Below, in pieces: positions 21,161 through 33,297 of a stretch of 64,000 bases of DNA. A program made the position numbers and the translations under genes. Every line of letters begins with the position of its first letter. Position 1 is the first letter of the stretch. The stretch spans positions 638,182 to 702,181 of the forward strand of contig VWZX01004771.1 in the NCBI GenBank assembly GCA_013399015.1. The letters run 5' to 3'. The notes beneath the pieces were generated by a model. That model ran no database searches, was not told the origin of the DNA, and saw only the letters and a list, made by a program, of their open reading frames with translations. This stretch comes from Galbula dea. Lineage: Eukaryota; Chordata; Aves; Piciformes; Galbulidae.

Positions 21161-21420
21161 CAGAAATTTAATAGAGTAAGACCTCTGGGATTTGGGAAAA
21201 AAAAAATAAGAGGAAGATAGGAAGGAGATTCATTGTGGAGATTGGCCAGGACCTTCTCAATTGTTTTTGGCAATACAAGAGCTGGAGCAGCATGTAAGTT
21301 ATTGGACAGCAGGTTAGGACCAAAGAAAGGAAAAGCTTTTCTTGCTTAGTGAATAATAGAATCACCCAATTCCCTGCCAGAGGATGTTGTGGATGTCAAA
21401 AGGACTGGTCCACTCAAAAT
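21161..21420 (+). mobile_element. Old CR1 3' region
   Basis: 'ttggcaatacaagagctgga', 'agttattggacagcaggtta' and 'ctgccagaggatgttgtgga' follow the order seen in the 3' part of old, widely shared CR1 lineages. It is highly diverged, so it was probably inserted long before the A-D copies. Confidence 0.55.
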
Positions 21421-21892
21421 ACAAACAGGAAAATTCCTAGGAGTGGGTTTATGCAGAGCTAGTAATGATCACATTGGGGTGGAGGATAGAGGCTCCCCAA
21501 ACCACCAGTGTCCAGAAGGCAGATGGGCACTCCTGGGTGTTGTACTTGCGCACATGGCCATGGGTGCCACCAGTCTGGGCACAGTCCTTATGGTTGTGGT
21601 GGAGCAAAAGCCCCTTCCCCATGCAGCCCAAGCACTGGTGTGGTCCCTCCAGCATCATTGTTGATACTTGCCATGGAGGAAGGTGGTCAAGCTCATGGTG
21701 TTTGCTGCACAAATACTGCGTTAAGCCCAAGATTGGGGGAAAGTTTTGTTAGAAGCCAGGCAGGTGTCCTCCTCTCCCCCCTCCCTGGCCCAAGGCTTGT
21801 GACACTAAGCCACCCAGCTGGCAGGGCCACCATCACTGGAGGGCTGAGGTGAGAGGCTGCAGGTCCCTGGCTCTCTGCCCCACAGTGATGTG
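21421..21892. other. Unique non-coding stretch, moderately GC-rich
   Basis: Frames of 91-114 codons overlap on both strands (21389-21852) without splice sites or a recognisable product. Rejected as coding. Confidence 0.45.
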
Positions 21893-22212
21893 TTTCATAG
21901 ACCAGTGTGGCTTGGAAGTGACCTTTAAAAACTCACCTAGTCCAACACCCAGCAGTCAGCAGGGACATCTGCAACTAGAGCAGGTTGCTCAAAGCCCCAG
22001 ACAACCTGACCTGGAATGGTTCCAGGGATGGGCCTTCTGCCACCTCTCTGAGCAACCTGTCAGTGTTTCACCATCCTAAGTGTAAAGAATTTCTTCTTTC
22101 TATTGAGACTAAATCTCCTCCTTTTAGTTTAAAGCCATCACCCCTTGTCTTGTCCCAACAGGCTCTGCTAAAAAGTCTGTCCCTATTTTTCCTGTGGGCC
22201 TCCTTTAAGTAT
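21893..22212 (-). mobile_element. CR1 LINE 3' fragment, type A
   Basis: Reversed tail ('agtgacctttaaaaactcac'), then 'agcagggacatctgcaacta' and 'tttagtttaaagccatcacc', ending near 'gtgggcctcctttaagtatg'. Confidence 0.92.
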
Positions 22213-24394
22213 GTGTGTTTGTGTGTGCTGGCTGGGTTGGTTTCTTTCAAGTGACTGGAAATTCAGCTTTATAAGTAGAAAGATAAGGATTTCTGTCCTT
22301 GCCCTCTCTCTGCTTGGTTCCTGTGTAAGCACTTGGAGACTGAACTTGAAGTAAGCATCAGCACCACCTCCAGAACATATCTAAATAAAGCAAACGTTGA
22401 GTGCCAGCATATGGTTCCTTTCCAAATGTCATGTTGGTCCTGCTAGAGAAAATGGTGATTTTCATAGGCTGTGGAGTTAACATGATTAGAAAAAGAAAAG
22501 AGATATCCAAATAAAAAGAATTTGGACCAACTTTGCAATGACTAAGTAATTCCACTGAGTAAATTGAATTATACTGAGGGAAGAATAAAACACCCCAGAG
22601 TCTAGCTCAGGGTTGGTTGCTGGAGCCTGGACAATAATAACAGGTAGACTGGGGTTGTGTCAGAAGCAGGAATTGTGCTTTCCCTGCTGTTACCAAATGT
22701 GCAGTGCTTATTTTTATCGAGGTGTTCCTAGCTCAGGGCCGATGGGCTGGAAGCTTGTCACCCTGTGATGCCCCCACTTCCTACACAAACAAGGTCTTGG
22801 CTGATCTTCATCACCTGGCTTGATGTGTTTCCTGCTGCTTATCTCTTGGGTTTGACCAGGCCAGTATGGCTCTGGAGAAGGTCCAGGTGTTGCTGAGCCT
22901 ATTGGACTTTCCTGCTCAGGCTTTTCCATGCTTTCTTTTTACTCAGCTCCCCATGGATACCTGTGACTGTGGTTTCCTCATGCTTTAGCAGAGCCTGGAG
23001 GTCTCAGAACATTAAGACCATCTAAGCAGGAGGCAGGCTGAAAAGGAAGGCTACTGCCATTGCAGTGGCACCATGGGCAGTTGCAGGATTCCCTGCAGGA
23101 AGCTCTGGGGCTGGGAGATCTGGCTGGCTTTCCTGCAAGAACTGTTTTTGCTCCTCTGACAGAGCCTTCAGGCTTTTTTTGTTTGTTTGAAAAATACTGT
23201 TCAGACTTAAAAAACTCTAAATGCTGTTAAAGCAAGAAGGTGCCAGGGCTCCTTTGCCCATCCACTGGCTCTTGGGAGTCCTCTGGATCATGCCCATCCT
23301 TCAGGTTTCTGTGGTCTGAGGCCTGCAACATGCTGCCATGTCCTCTGTGAACATCCTAAGACCGTGGTGCACCTGAGGAGCATAAGGAAAACCTGCCAGA
23401 CTGCAGTGAGCTGGCTCCCTTGCTGGGCTCACTGCAGACTGGGAGCTGTGTGCCAAGCTCCTCCTAAGCTACATGGGCAGGGCTGTGTGGAAAGCAGGGC
23501 AGGCCTCAGGACCTTTGGGGACTGTTTTCTCACACCTCCTGCTGATGGGTCCCTGTGAAACACCAGTTTTGGGTCATGAAAGGAGTATATGATGCCCAGC
23601 CCACAGAAAGCTACCTCTTTCGGCCACCTTCTTCAAAATCTAAATATGACTGACATAATGTTTACTTCAGCCTTCCCCAGGGACATTAAGTTTTGAGAAA
23701 CTCTGGTTTGTTTGTGTTCCCAGCTGAATAAAACCTGCTCCGAGGAGGCAGCACTGAGCCCATGGAGCAGAGCACCCCTTCCCACCACCACCCACCCCCT
23801 CCATCAGCCAATGTTCTGCTCCTTAGTGCTGTCATCCCAGAGCAAACAAGCTTCAAGGAAAACCATAACTTCACATTTGCACTGCCTGCCTGCTTCTCTC
23901 CAGCTATGGCTGTCCCCATAACCCCAGCAGATGCACAGTTTCCATTTTGCTCTCGGCCTGATGCTGAAGTGGGACAGCAAGTCAAACCCAGCCTCCTTCT
24001 GAGCAGCTTTTAAGTACATCACAGTTCTCACAGCATGTGTTATTTTTACCATCTTGCTCTCCTTGTTGGTGGCCCAGAGCTGAAGGCAGCTCCTACAGCT
24101 GTGTCCCAGCCACCGTACACTTTGGCCAACAGCTTCAATCATACCTCACAAGGTGGGAACAACACATAGCAGCCTGGGGGAAGGGATGCCTGGGGGAGGG
24201 TTTCTTGTGCCCTGGAGAGGGGTGAAGCTTTTCTCCCCATCCCCAGACTCATTTCATGGTTCCCCTGACACAGCCTCAGTCAGAATTAGCCCTACCATAT
24301 GCTTCACATTGTGCCTGCCTGAGAAAACCTCTGCCTCCTGCTTGATGCATTATGGAGATTGTTTCTTCTGTCTCTGACTGCACAGCACTTACAA
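22213..24394. other. Long unique non-coding stretch
   Basis: Over 2 kb without CR1. Overlapping frames at 23686-24142 (up to 112 codons, both strands) have no support. No CpG cluster or exon pair found. Confidence 0.5.
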
Positions 24395-24504
24395 GAATGT
24401 TTATATTAATATTAAAAATATTAATACTATTAATATTTAAATACAATAAAAATAATGAATATTGCTAATATTTTAAATATTAATAAGTAAATATTCAGTA
24501 TAAA
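24395..24504. repeat. AT-rich low-complexity tract
   Basis: Almost only A and T, with repeated 'attaatatt' and 'aaatatt' blocks over about 110 bases. Confidence 0.9.
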
Positions 24505-25154
24505 AACACTGGGGTTTTTTGGCCAGGAAATTGCTTGTTTATTTTTTTATGCTGAGTTCATTTTATTTTGCTCAGCTTTTGATTCAAACTGTAAAAATCA
24601 ATTGTTGCCTGGCCTGCAATGATGCCTCATGGGAGGTGCAGCTCTGGAGCCCTTCTCTCAGCTGGGATGGGTGAGGGCATCTCCCTCCTTGACCCAGGGC
24701 TGTGCAAGCTGCTGGGAAAGGTGCTGGTGAGGGTGGTGGACTTCTTTGGAGGGACCCAGGTAGCAGGGTAGTGGGACACATACATGTAGCAGCTCAAGTC
24801 AAATTTTCAAAATGCTTTGCTTTTGTTCCTTTCACCAGGAAGCCATTTTTGGCATCTTTTTCTACCTTTCTCCAAGAGTTGCTGTTGATTTCAGAGCCAG
24901 ATATGAAGGCAGAAGTCTGGAAGAGAACACCTGCAGAGGTAGTGGGCTGAGGTTACCTTTTCAATTGTTCCTGTAAACACTGTTGTAGTGCATCTGTCCA
25001 AGCCTTCAGACTCTCAAAAGCATTGCTAACACTTCTTATTTAGTATTGCTGTAACAGGAAGTGTTAGGGCTGGCTTGGTGTTGCCAAAAGGCAAGAGAAG
25101 TCAACTTCTTGCGGGAGGTTGCATGTGAGCTCAGAAGCAGCCCACAGCCTGTCT
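24505..25154. other. Unique non-coding stretch
   Basis: Nothing recognised. Confidence 0.5.
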
Positions 25155-25428
25155 TGGAATCATGGAATGGTTTTGGTTAGAAGAGACCTTAAGGATTGTC
25201 AAGTCCAACTGTTAATCCAGCACTGCCAGGTCACCACTAAACCATGTGCCTCAGCACCACATCTACACATCTGTTAAATCATTCCAGGGATAGTGACTTC
25301 ATCACTCCCCTGGGCAGCCTCTTCCAAGGCTTGATAATCTTTTTGGGGAATAAATTTTTCTTAATGTCCAACCTAAACCTCCCCTGGAGCAACTTGAGGC
25401 TGTTTCTCCTTGTCCTATAGCTTGTTAT
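25155..25428 (-). mobile_element. CR1 LINE 3' fragment, type C
   Basis: Reversed tail ('catggaatggttttggttag') to 'ctgtttctccttgtcctata'. Directly followed by a second type C tail in the same orientation. Confidence 0.93.
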
Positions 25429-25432
25429 TTAG

Positions 25433-25548
25433 AATAAAATAATAGAATAATTTTGGTTCAAAGAGACTTTTAAGATCAAGTCCAACTGCTAACCCAGCCC
25501 TGTCAGGTCACCACTAAACCATGTCTCTCAGCACCACATGTATGTGTC
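25433..25548 (-). mobile_element. CR1 LINE tail, type C, abutting another
   Basis: Starts again with a tail ('aataattttggttcaaagag') and reaches 'ctctcagcaccacatgtatg'. The junction lies in 'tagaataaaataatagaata', an A/T-rich tail remnant. Confidence 0.88.
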
Positions 25549-26519
25549 CTGAGGGTGCATGTCACAGGTTCATGAGCTGTGGGGCCACAGTTTAAGCCTT
25601 TCAGTGCAGACATCTAAGCCTCATCCCTGCCTGCCTTTGGGGATGCTTTTAACCTGATTAAAACCCAGGAGGAGCTTTGCCCTTTTTTTGTGTTGCTTAT
25701 GTAGGATGGTTAACACAGTCCAACCCCAGCTGCTCTCCCTGCAGCACAGGGTTTTTTGTCTTTCAAAGACAATGACTGCTGAGATGAGCTGGACCAGCAG
25801 CTCCTTGAGAGAAGCTGCAGAGGCCAGGAGCTGTCCCCAGCCTGGCTTGGCTGCTGACTGGCTGGAGCTACTGGAGCTGGTTCAGTTGGCCCCTGCCACA
25901 GCAAGACCCTGCCAGCTCAACACAAAGACTCCTTGTAGTCTGGGACTGCCGCAGCCAGACCAAACTGCAGAGAAAACTGGTGCATCAATATTTAATAGAA
26001 CCGTGGGCACAGCTCTGCATCCAGAAACACCTGCTCTTGCCCTGTACACAGATTTCCATGTGTTTCTGTTCATAAATCCATATATATATATGTATGTGTG
26101 CTCTATGCAGCACCCATAAAGCCACCTGCAAGCTCCAACATGCCTCCCACATTGGTGTTCCCACACTACACAGTGTTGAAAACTTCTCTGCGTGGAGGAA
26201 CCTGCAGGCTCTGGCATTGGCTGAAATGCAGGAGAGGGCAAGGCACTTAGGGATGACCAGGGTAGAGAGGGCAGACTTCCAGCTGAAGTGCCACTAGGAT
26301 TTTGGAGGTAGGACTTAATGGCACTTTGGTGGCTAACAAGTATGTGGAAAATAGCCTCTGGTTTCTCAGTATCTGGATATTGTATATGCATCCTATCCTA
26401 ATAGGGTATTAACTGTCCAGCAGGGGTGAGGTGACAGCCAGAGGGACAAGGTGGTTACTGTTAATGGCTGTAGCACCAAGAGGCACTTCTGACAAACCAA
26501 GACAAGTCATTGACTTGCT
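25549..26519. other. Unique non-coding stretch
   Basis: Opposite-strand frames of 143 (25688-26119, plus) and 169 codons (25882-26391, minus) overlap; neither has splice signals or a recognisable product. A short (TA)n run lies at 26079-26092. Confidence 0.45.
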
Positions 26520-26585
26520 GAGAATCAGAGAATCACAGAATATTAGGAGTTGGAAGGGACCTCGAAAGATCATCTAGTCCAACCG
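26520..26585 (-). mobile_element. CR1 LINE tail fragment, type D
   Basis: 'cacagaatattaggagttgg' and 'acctcgaaagatcatctagt', then the element ends abruptly; only about 65 bases remain. Confidence 0.88.
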
Positions 26586-28892
26586 AGAAGAGGCATATGA
26601 ATAACACAAATGGATGCAGATGTAGGCATGGACATGTAAGGATAACACATATTGTCCTTAAACCTGAAAGCCATAAAAAGAGCAAAAATAGCCCTCAAAT
26701 GGTAACTGCTTGTTCTCAGAGCACGCTCACTGTGTTTCAGCTGCAGTCTCTTATGGACTGAACCTAAGGCTCTGTTTTAATATCTCTCCAGGCTAGGGGA
26801 GAAACCAGTTTTTGAGGTCTTCTCTTGCCCCAGGAGTTTGCAGTGACCATGTAATAAAGGGAGGGATTTGGGTGGGTTTTGCTGAGGTGCAGCATCAAGA
26901 GGCAGGAGTTAGGGCTGCTCTTGACTCACAGACCCACTGTCATAGCATGCCTGTGAGCCAAGCTTTCACTCCAGGCTTCTCATACATGTACAGGCTGGAG
27001 CAGGTGATCAGGCAGCAAGTCCAGGCCAAGACTGAGTGTGCAGAGGGCTGTCAGTAGCCCTCCCAATCTTTGGAGGAAAATTGGAGGTGTGATTAAACGC
27101 ATTTAAGGCTCTTGAGCTGGAACTTAAAGAATAGGAACCTCAAATGTGTTACTCTTAGGATAGTCAACCACGTACTGCTCTGCTCCTCTCCTGTGAAACA
27201 AAATCAGACCAGCATTATGGTGTTTTGAGGTACTGACTCTTGGTGCCCAAATATTTAAGGTTGGAAGGACCAAATGAGGTAAGCGCTGCTTCTTACCTCA
27301 AAAACCTGAGCATTTTGAGGTTTTTTGCTAGAGGCAACTTGAAGGTATCAGAGCTGTCTTTTCCTTTCTGTCCCATCAGGAACGAGAAGAGAGGCAGGCA
27401 AAATAGTATAAGATTGAAGGAAAATGGGTGAAGGTTACAAAGAATTGGAGACTGTTGGTATCTTCATTGACACTTGATACCCAGCAATGCTGAGCTTGTG
27501 ACAAGCTGTGGGAGCTGGTCCTGCTCTGGGTCCTAGGGAAGGCACAAGTGACACCATGAAAAAAGATGAGACCTGATAGCATCAGGCTGTGGAAGGACAA
27601 GGAGGGGCAGGGTGGGCCCTGGGAGCACATGGGCAGTGTGGTAATACACATGAAGAAGTGTCCTCTGTTACCTATTTCACCCTCGGTCCTACCACTGAGC
27701 CTGCTTCAGGCCCTGCTTTGTGCTCCCCACGCATTCTGCAAGGCCATGTCTCAGCTGAGGTCAGGCTTCCTTTAACTGTCCTGGGATGAGAAGATGGCAG
27801 ATAAAATCCAAAAGAGAAATGGTGCCTTTTAATCCTCTCTGTATGTCCCAGCAACCTGGCTTTGTGGTATAACAGCCAGCAGCTCTCCCTCTGTGCAGTG
27901 TTCCCTGGAGTCCTAATAAACCCTCAGCCTTTCACATCTCAGGTTCCAGCAGATGGGGATCCAAAAAGGCTTTTAGAAGAGAAATTTTGTCTGGCTAGCT
28001 AGTTATTGATCAGTGTGAAGAACAAAATGCTCTTCAGGCAGTGGGAACCCACATAGCTTTGTATCTTTAGCAATAAAACTGGCTTCTGAAGTGCAAAGTA
28101 CACTCAGGCTGCTGCACAGCAGACCTAAGGCTGCTGCTTCTCGTGGGTACTTGCTTCTGCCTTCTGCTTCTAGCAAGGGGGTCAGCAGAGAAGATTTTGG
28201 GATGAGGTGAGGGATGTGGTTAATATTTTTATTCTTGATTCTGCCAGAGTTTCTGCATGAGTGGGAAGCACAGCTTCCATCTGTGCCTGCACATTTCCAT
28301 TCCTGAAAACCTTGTGCCTGCCTGTAGCACCTTGGTGTCCTGTCTGCAGGGCATGAACCTAGGGGAGCAGCCTGAGGCTGGATAAGATTATTCTTCAACG
28401 AATCTGATGCAGGCCTTTTCTTCTGGGTAGGAAGCCAGTTGTGGGAAACAACTCCCTGGAGGTTCTGATGAAGATTTGAACCATGTTGCACTCTCCATGG
28501 GAGACCGACGTGCAGCAGAAGAGCTGGTCTGGTGTGATAAGGGTGTCCAAGCCCAGACAGGGTGCATCTATCTGTGGACCCATACAACCTTTAGGTAAGA
28601 AGGTCATCTGTCTGGATCAGTGGACCTTGCCTGTATGACCAGGCTCAGCAGAGCAGTGTCCTGATGCAACAGGGTCAGATTCCTGCTTCACTTCTGCATA
28701 GAGGACTTGGAGGCAATCCATCCCCCTCACCTGTGCCTGCTCAACCATGACTCCAGGCTGTAAAAAATACAAATTCTGGGCAGAAGAAGTCTTGAAACTA
28801 AACAAAGAATACATTTTAGTTCCATTTCCTTGTTTCCAAACAGAGTTTGTATCCTGGTGAGTACAACTAGGAAGTTGTGCTGGGTAGCTGGG
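26586..28892. other. Long unique non-coding stretch
   Basis: Includes a minus-strand frame of 194 codons at 28003-28587, the longest outside the C11orf96 leader and CDS, but with no recognisable domain or splice signal. An exon-like bit at about 27247-27277 ends at a 'gtaagc' donor but lacks a good acceptor. An 'aataaa' at 27915 has no gene attached. Confidence 0.4.
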
Positions 28893-29445
28893 AAGTGATC
28901 ATCCTCCTGTACTTGGTACTGGTAAGGCCACACCTCGAATTCTGGCTTCAGTTTTGGGCCCTTCACTCCTCAAGGACATGAGATGCTGCAGTGTGTCCAA
29001 AAAAGGGAAACAAAGCTGCTGAAGGGTCTAGAGCACAAGTCTTGTGAGAAGCAGCTGAGAGAACTGGTGCTGTCTAGCCCGGAGAAAAGGAGGCTCAGGG
29101 GAGACCTTCTTGCTCTCTACAGCTACCTGAAAGGAGGTTGCAGTGAGGTGTGAGTTGGTCTCCTCTCTCAAGGAAAAAGCAATAGAACAAGATGAAGTGA
29201 CTTCAAGTTATGCCAGGAGAGGTTCAGGTTGAAACAGTTTCTTCCCTGAAAGGGTCGTCAAGCCCTGGAAGAGGCTGCCCAGGGAATTGGTGGAGTCACC
29301 ATCCCTGGAGGGATTTAACAGATGTGTAGATGTGATGCTGAGGGTCATGGTTTAGTGGTGTCTTGGCAGCCTTGAGTTACCAGTTGGAGTCAATGATCTT
29401 AAAGGTTTTTTCCAACCAAAATGATTCTATCATTTATGATTCTAC
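28893..29445 (+). mobile_element. CR1 LINE, ORF2 end plus 3' UTR, type C
   Basis: Begins in the last ORF2 codons ('ctggtaaggccacacctcga', the YSVLxRPHLEY-like segment), runs through 'gagacctctctgctc'-type sequence and ends 'accaaaatgattctatcatt'. About 550 bases; frame broken. Confidence 0.93.
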
Positions 29446-30509
29446 AGTCTCAAGCACTTTTCTGTACACTAGAGGATTAAAAACATGTTTCTTTCCTGAG
29501 CAGAAACTGAGAGTCTTGTTCAAAGCCAGAGGTTGGGATTTAAAGATAACACATGTTGAGCATTCATGGTAAAATCCCAAGCAGCAAGGGGCTGGATGAA
29601 GGACCAGGGCAGTGGGGAGAAAGGAGAGAGTTTGCTCTTGTGCAGCCTAGCTGTTAACCTCCAGCCAGAAGTCTCATTGTTGGGGTTTCCCCCATGTAGC
29701 AAGGCCCGTAACTTCCATGTTTTTCTTGCACAGCACCGTGCCTTCATTCCCACTCTGTAGCTGCTCCCAAATGACCCCTCAGGATGCCCCAAGCCCTAGC
29801 AGAAGTCACCCCTCCAGCTTCAGCCTTGAGCCGGTTATTGCTCTCCCACATTGTGGATTTGCCCCACTGTGCACCTCTACATGTCCCCTTCTGATGTCCT
29901 GGAGAAGAAGGTACCTGCAGGGCTGTTGAGGTGGGAGCCTGGCACCTGCACCAAGCAATTCTTCTCTTTCAGCTTTCTCCTCTCTGCATCTGTTGCTGGA
30001 TGTCTTTGTCCCAGCACTGACTTCCTGCTAGCAAGTGCACGTATAGACCTTGCTATATATAAATGAGCAGGGTCAAAGCTCTATTTTTAGCCTCTCTCAA
30101 AATATTTCCCTTGCTCTGCATTTCTTGCCACTGATTTCTAGTCCTGTCTCCTTGCTGCAAGCAGCCCTTTGAGGTGAATGAGGTCTGTCAGCTCCAGGAT
30201 GAGACTGGGGAGAAAACAGTGCTATGGGACTTCCCCAGCGCCACTGAGGTGAACAATTCTGCTGGAATACCCCACTGACATCTTAGGTCAAGAAGCCTCC
30301 AGGACAATGTTTGGCTATAAAATACAAGCCCAGTAGCTCACCTGTACTGGAGCTAGCTATGGGTATGGGTAGGGAGTGTCAAGATGAGTTGGGCACCAGG
30401 GGACACTTGTCCCACCACTGTAAGTCTCTCCTGTGGTACTGGGTAGATACAGCCTTGTCCTCTCTAAGGCTCTTGTAGCCCATAGGGTTGAGGAGTACAG
30501 GGGAAAGCA
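29446..30509. other. Unique stretch with TATA-like and MEF2-like motifs
   Basis: At 30054-30063 'tatatataaa' is followed by a perfect MEF2-type 'ctatttttag' (30081-30090). No CpG island or open frame follows, so a promoter here is only a possibility. Confidence 0.35.
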
Positions 30510-30595
30510 GCTCATTTAGTGGTAGACTTGGTTGTGCTAAGATAACAGTTAGACTCAATGATCTTAAAGGTCTTTTCCAACCTAAATGATTGTCT
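30510..30595 (+). mobile_element. CR1 LINE tail, type C
   Basis: 'ctcatttagtggtagacttg' to 'cttttccaacctaaatgatt'. 85 bases only. Confidence 0.88.
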
Positions 30596-31627
30596 GAATA
30601 TATAATCTATCTTGTGCTAGTATGTGAAGTGTTTGGTGCTTTGCAATGTCTTCTGTCATGCCTCAAAGAACATTTTACGAGAGCCAGCACACTGGTAACA
30701 AATGAAGTGCTGCTTCAGGGCTATAAACCAGATTTTTTTTCAGGGAGCCTAATGAGCCTAATGTTGAAAAAGCTACAGCTTGGTCACAACTAGAAAAATT
30801 AGTGAGATACAAGAGCGAGACAGAAATAATAGTGCCAAGGGAGAAATCTCTAGGTCCACGCTGAAGCAGACTCCAGGAGTTTGAAACATCTGGGGTACTA
30901 AACAAGTTCTGTCAGGTGAAAAGCTGCTTCTGCTCGTGGCTCCTTTGGAAGACATACCTCAGCAGATCTTCAGGAATTTTCACAAGGGATGTCAAGCAGG
31001 TTTTGAAACAACCCTTTAAAAGGATGTATTTTTCTAAGGTTTTTTAACTGGAAGGTAATGAAAAAACAACAGCATTTTGTATTTCTTGTTTTTTTTATAC
31101 AGGGGTTAAGGTGGATTATTAAGCAGGAAAACTTGATGCTACATCTGCTTTTCATCTGGACCAGGATTCCCTGGACTTTGAGTACATGCATGACAGTAAA
31201 TCATTTTACTGCTGTCTTCCCTGTGTCCATTAAAAAAAAAAAAAAAAGAACAAAGAAAAGAAAAGGAGGAGTTTTCAATTCAGAGATTGAAATTCAGAAA
31301 TTAAAAATGGTCCTGGTAGATCAGTTAATGGGGTAGAGGGACTGTGAATTCCAGTGCAGAGATCCACCAGCTGCACACCTATATCAGGAGGAGGACTGTG
31401 CACAGGATCATCTTGGCAAATATCTGGAGGAGGAAGGGAGTACAAACCAGCCACCTATGCAGACAAAAGTAGCATGCTCATCTTTTCTTTAGGCTTATCT
31501 GGGTGCTGGTGGGATTGTCCCACCTGAGAAGCATTAATCTGGAGAGCTGAGCTGTGATAGCTAACCCTGGTGACAACAAAAGCTCCTACATTTACTGTGA
31601 GGGTGCTGCTTTGCTGTGAGGGTGCTC
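30596..31627. other. Unique stretch with an A-rich tract
   Basis: An A16-17 run and an A/G-rich tail lie at about 31231-31270. It could be the poly(A) of a short retroposed copy, but no source sequence is recognised before it. Confidence 0.4.
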
Positions 31628-31787
31628 AGGGTGCCAAGAGAGGTTGTGGAGTCTCCTTTGCAGAGATTCCAAACCCACTTGGATGCAGTCCTGGGCAACC
31701 TGTTGTCAGTGACCCTTCTTTAACAGGGAGGTTGATCTAGATGATCCCCAGAACTCCCTTCCAACCCCCACCATGCTGGGATTTTGT
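31628..31787 (+). mobile_element. CR1 LINE tail, type B
   Basis: 'agagaggttgtggagtctcc' to 'ccaccatgctgggattttgt'. Confidence 0.92.
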
Positions 31788-33214
31788 AATTTGGGGTGGA
31801 CATTGGATCCAGAGTCTCTCTCTGCTCCCAGTGCTATGCATGGCAAAACTCCCAACTCTGTCTTACAGCACTGGGATGAGCTTTTGGCAATCCTGCTCTA
31901 CCACTGCTACCCAGCTTGTCTTCAAAGACCACAGCTGATTTTTTTCTCACTCTGCACCCTCAGCTCACCTCTTCTTTTTGGTTTGACCATTTAATTGTAT
32001 ATGGATATTTAATGATTAAAAATGGTAGTGGGAGATCAGTACTTTCTCTTCAAACTCTGGCATCTCCCTCACTTCCTGCTAGCTGTGAAGGGCAGATGGG
32101 AGAAAGACCAAGAGCAGGACCACTTGGGCAAAAAAGTCAGCCAGCACCTGACTCCTGATGTATTGCCTGGTCAGCAGAGAATCCATGCACTTTGATGAGC
32201 ACAGCAGCTAAAGCCCAGATTTCCTGGGTCCATACCATGGGGAGAGGAATAGATGAAGAAGCAGAGGAACCTTAAGTTTGAATTTTGGCCAAGGCCTTTT
32301 TGCTGCTCCCTTCAGTGGTGCCCTGAGGGCTAATTATATTCTCCTTATTCAGCTTAGGTCAGGGCAAATGACAAAGTGGGGTGAAACCCAAATATAAGTA
32401 GCCCTTAGAATAGCCCTCTCCATGTCTTCCTGCAAATGGCATCTTTGAAGAAGACTGCTTGTTCCCCTTCAGACAAGCTTTCAGAGGCTATTTTAATCCA
32501 TTTTTAGTTGCAAATAGCATTTATCAGAATAAGAGTGGGCTCTTCTCCAGCTCCTGCAGATCTTTGACAGCCCAGAGGGGAAAGTCTCTGAAAAATAACT
32601 GAGTGTGCTCAGTTCTCCTGCCCAGGGGATTTTAGGGATGTAATAAAGAAACATTCATCCCATGGAGCAGAGCCCAGGAACTGGTGCTTTGCTAAAGCCA
32701 GCAATTCCCCTGTCATCAACACTTGTTCCCAGGAATCAAAGCTCTTGTTCCTGTCATCAGCATTTTCAGATTCAATTTTTTTGGAGGTAAGAAGCAAGGT
32801 TGGCAAAAAGGTTAGAGAGCCACTTGTTTCTGAGTCACTGCTGAGAACGTGACCCCTGCTAGTTATGGCCAAAAGTCCTCACTGGCAGTCATCTGATGGC
32901 CATTTGGTGGTCTCTGGTGAGCTCACCATCTTCACTGAGCTCATAAACTGCTCAAAGATACATTGTAGAGAATGTCACATTGGGCAATAATTAACATTCC
33001 CAAGGAAGCAAACATGGAGCAGGCTGTGACAATGAAATTCCCACTTTCCCTGAAGACATCTTGATACTGGGCAGTATCTGGGCTTCTTGCCTCAGGGATA
33101 TGCCTTGGGCTCTGAGGCTGTCATCTTTCACCAGTCCTGAATCAATTTTAAAATACCTTAGGAAGGATACATGTGGTGGCCTCCTGCCTGATTTCCCTGG
33201 GCAAGGGGTGACAG
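31788..33214. other. Unique non-coding stretch
   Basis: No repeat family, CpG cluster or exon recognised. Confidence 0.5.
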
Positions 33215-33297
33215 GCAAGGGACTTGGCCATGCTGGGTTAATGGTTGGACTCAATGATCTTAAAAGTCTTTTCAAATCTGAAGGATTCTGTGATTCT
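33215..33297 (+). mobile_element. CR1 LINE tail, type C
   Basis: 'atgctgggttaatggttgga' and 'tcaatgatcttaaaagtctt', ending 'attctgtgattct'. Confidence 0.88.

Noticed and set aside
25688..26391. Opposite-strand frames of 143 and 169 codons
   Set aside because: Both strands are open together, there is no splice context or known product, and one end reads through a (TA)n run.
27915..27920. 'aataaa' as a gene 3' end
   Set aside because: No upstream exon or CDS is supported, and the hexamer is frequent by chance in AT-leaning DNA.
28003..28587. Minus-strand frame of 194 codons in unique DNA
   Set aside because: No splice sites, promoter, CpG cluster or recognisable domain, and residue use looks random. 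Kept only as a note in the features.
31231..31270. A-rich run as the tail of a processed pseudogene
   Set aside because: No recognisable transcript sequence precedes it and no flanking target-site duplication was visible.
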